Part shown: positions 62,932 through 64,000 of the stretch, in pieces
Numbering within the stretch: the stretch's first letter is position 1
Layout: every line of letters starts with the position of its first letter
Assembly (NCBI RefSeq): GCF_000227135.1
Contig: NC_018258.1
Coordinates: forward strand, 1,216,724 to 1,280,723
DNA from: Leishmania donovani
Lineage: Eukaryota; Euglenozoa; Kinetoplastea; Trypanosomatida; Trypanosomatidae
DNA length: 64,000 bases
Direction of reading: 5' to 3'
The notes under the pieces: model-generated
Seen by the model: the letters and a program-made list of their open reading frames with translations, nothing else
What the model was told of the DNA's origin: nothing
Database searches by the model: none
Made by a program: the position numbers and the translations under genes

Positions 62932-64000
62932 TCACGGCTCCTCCTGCTCCTCGGTCGGCGAGAATTCCTGAGACGGCTGCTGGGTGGGGTCGTAGGGCGC
63001 ACTCGCCCGTGAGCTGGCCGCGCCGCCGAGAGAGCCGAATCGCTCGCCGTTCGACGCCTCGTACGGGTATGGCATGCTGCCGCCCTCGCCGACGGATAGC
63101 TGAGCACCGCCGGGCATAGGCATTCCAGAGGCGGTCACGGGTGCGTAGCCGTACGCAGTAGAGCGGGCGACTGACTGTAGGTGGTAGGAGGACAGCTCGG
63201 TATCAAGCGCACTCGCGCTCGGCAGCGCCGACGACGCCAAGTACGTGGAAGCACCAGAGAGGTGGTGGCTGCTGTGGTACTCGGTCGTGTTCGAGGCGGC
63301 CAAGACCGTTCCCATCACCGTCGGCAGAGCACTGCTGAACTGCACCTCGCTCGCCTCGATCGGGATGCCGCCGTACATGCCAGCTCTCTCATGTCGCGGG
63401 TACACGGAGGAGGCACCGGCGGCAAGGGAGCTGTTCTCGTGCACAGTCGACGGCGGCAGCTCGCCGTGCGACCCCTGCAGCGTCGAGGAGCCCGGTGCGA
63501 CGGATGCGTCGGTGTGGTACACGTTTGAGGTTCGTGCCTCCGTAGCCTTATCGAGCGGGACCACGTGCTGCAGCTTGCTCATGTCCAGCAGAAGGTCAAA
63601 CAGGCCGGTGCCGATGCGGGCCTGATTGCCGAGTACGAGGCTCGCAGATACCCCACGCACCGGATCCTTCTCGCCAAACGCGGCCGCTGTCATGAGCACC
63701 TTCACCGTTTCCTCGAAGGAGCACCGCATCAACGGCCCGGATGTCTCGCTGCGGTTGATGCCAGTGCGGCTGACGGCCATCAGGTAACCGCGCTGGCACA
63801 TGGTATCGACAAGGATGGTGTAGTGGCGGTAGTTGATGTTTAGCCCGTAGGCGAGATAAGCCTCGCGCAGCTCGGAGAGCAGCTTGCGCCGCGCCGCCTC
63901 GATGCCCAGCACCGTCACCACCTCAGGGATCTTGTTGCTACTGGTCTTGGAGAAGTCGATGATGTTCTTGCCCTCGTTGTTCACGACGCCGACGAAGATG
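62932..64000 (-). CDS. RPB1: RNA polymerase II largest subunit, C-terminal part (355 residues, continues beyond the window)
   Basis: The frame runs off the right edge (first residues in the window IFVGVVNNEGKN). Residues up to about 145 match the conserved end of RPB1: EVVTVLGIEAARRKLLSELR, NINYRHYTILVDTMCQRGYLMAVSRTGINRS, GPLMRCSFEETVKVLM and VLGNQARIGTGLFDLLLD. The GPLMRCSFEETV and G-GLFD blocks belong to the jaw/clamp end of the largest subunit and are closer to RPB1 than to the Pol I or Pol III homologues as I recall them. The following 210 residues form a Ser/Tyr/Ala/Gly-rich tail without any heptad repeat of the YSPTSPS type, as known for trypanosomatid RPB1. The end is acidic (SPTEEQEEP). 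Scattered Ser, Tyr and Ser-Pro sites could be phosphorylated. This subunit carries the catalytic centre that transcribes the gene clusters. Confidence 0.93.
   Translation of the reverse strand, partial: IFVGVVNNEGKNIIDFSKTSSNKIPEVVTVLGIEAARRKLLSELREAYLAYGLNINYRHYTILVDTMCQRGYLMAVSRTGINRSETSGPLMRCSFEETVKVLMTAAAFGEKDPVRGVSASLVLGNQARIGTGLFDLLLDMSKLQHVVPLDKATEARTSNVYHTDASVAPGSSTLQGSHGELPPSTVHENSSLAAGASSVYPRHERAGMYGGIPIEASEVQFSSALPTVMGTVLAASNTTEYHSSHHLSGASTYLASSALPSASALDTELSSYHLQSVARSTAYGYAPVTASGMPMPGGAQLSVGEGGSMPYPYEASNGERFGSLGGAASSRASAPYDPTQQPSQEFSPTEEQEEP

Noticed and set aside
62062..63012. Plus-strand open frame of 316 codons
   Set aside because: Runs through the calreticulin-RPB1 spacer with Arg/Ser/Thr-rich low-complexity sequence and CA repeats; no domain.

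Overview
The window looks like nuclear DNA of a trypanosomatid, most likely Leishmania or a close relative. Every convincing gene lies on the minus strand and has a single uninterrupted reading frame. Coding DNA is GC-rich, and the long spacers are full of (CA)n/(GT)n runs and purine tracts, which read as pyrimidine tracts on the transcribed strand. This is the layout of a polycistronic, trans-spliced gene cluster. Several proteins are eukaryotic and trypanosomatid in character: RPB1 with a C-terminal domain lacking heptads, calreticulin, adrenodoxin-type ferredoxins and a Qcr6 hinge protein. From memory, calreticulin next to RPB1 fits Leishmania chromosome 31, but I could not check this.

Transcription runs from the right edge to the left. 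The right end holds the C-terminus of RPB1 (62932-64000, open at the window edge), calreticulin (60666-61868), a 924-residue protein with two TerD-like domains, a C2-like region and a C-terminal CaaX-like box (56169-58943), and the small cytochrome bc1 hinge protein (54844-55056). From 52.6 kb to 39.6 kb lie three large paralogues of a family I cannot name, each with an N-terminal PH-like segment and a conserved GLPPYDPRNG block. Next come a membrane-anchored PSI/EGF surface-type protein interrupted by an assembly gap (35791-38226), four tandem [2Fe-2S] ferredoxin genes (29520-33674), a frameshifted uridine-kinase-like gene (28247-29118), a fourth, diverged member of the large family (25859-27349), a class 3 lipase (22419-23522), and four small single-domain PH-like genes (20776-21360, 18629-19288, 15443-16153, 6542-7225). 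The leftmost gene is an unrecognised 203-residue protein (2039-2650).

The repeats are typical retroposon debris. A degenerate ingi/DIRE-type LINE with reverse transcriptase and RNase H remnants occupies about 12.7-14.5 kb. A 0.54-kb near-identical repeat occurs at 8.6 and 11.9 kb. A separate dispersed SIDER-like family has three similar plus-strand copies (35.0, 38.5 and 47.6 kb), each in a spacer downstream of a gene, and one diverged inverted copy (7.6-8.1 kb). Two runs of N (35326-35424 and 36098-36500) are assembly gaps.

The most notable feature is the cluster of eight PH-like paralogues (four small, four large) spread over about 46 kb of one transcription unit, with the ferredoxin quartet and other genes lying between them. 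The family appears to have expanded locally and I can assign no published function to it.
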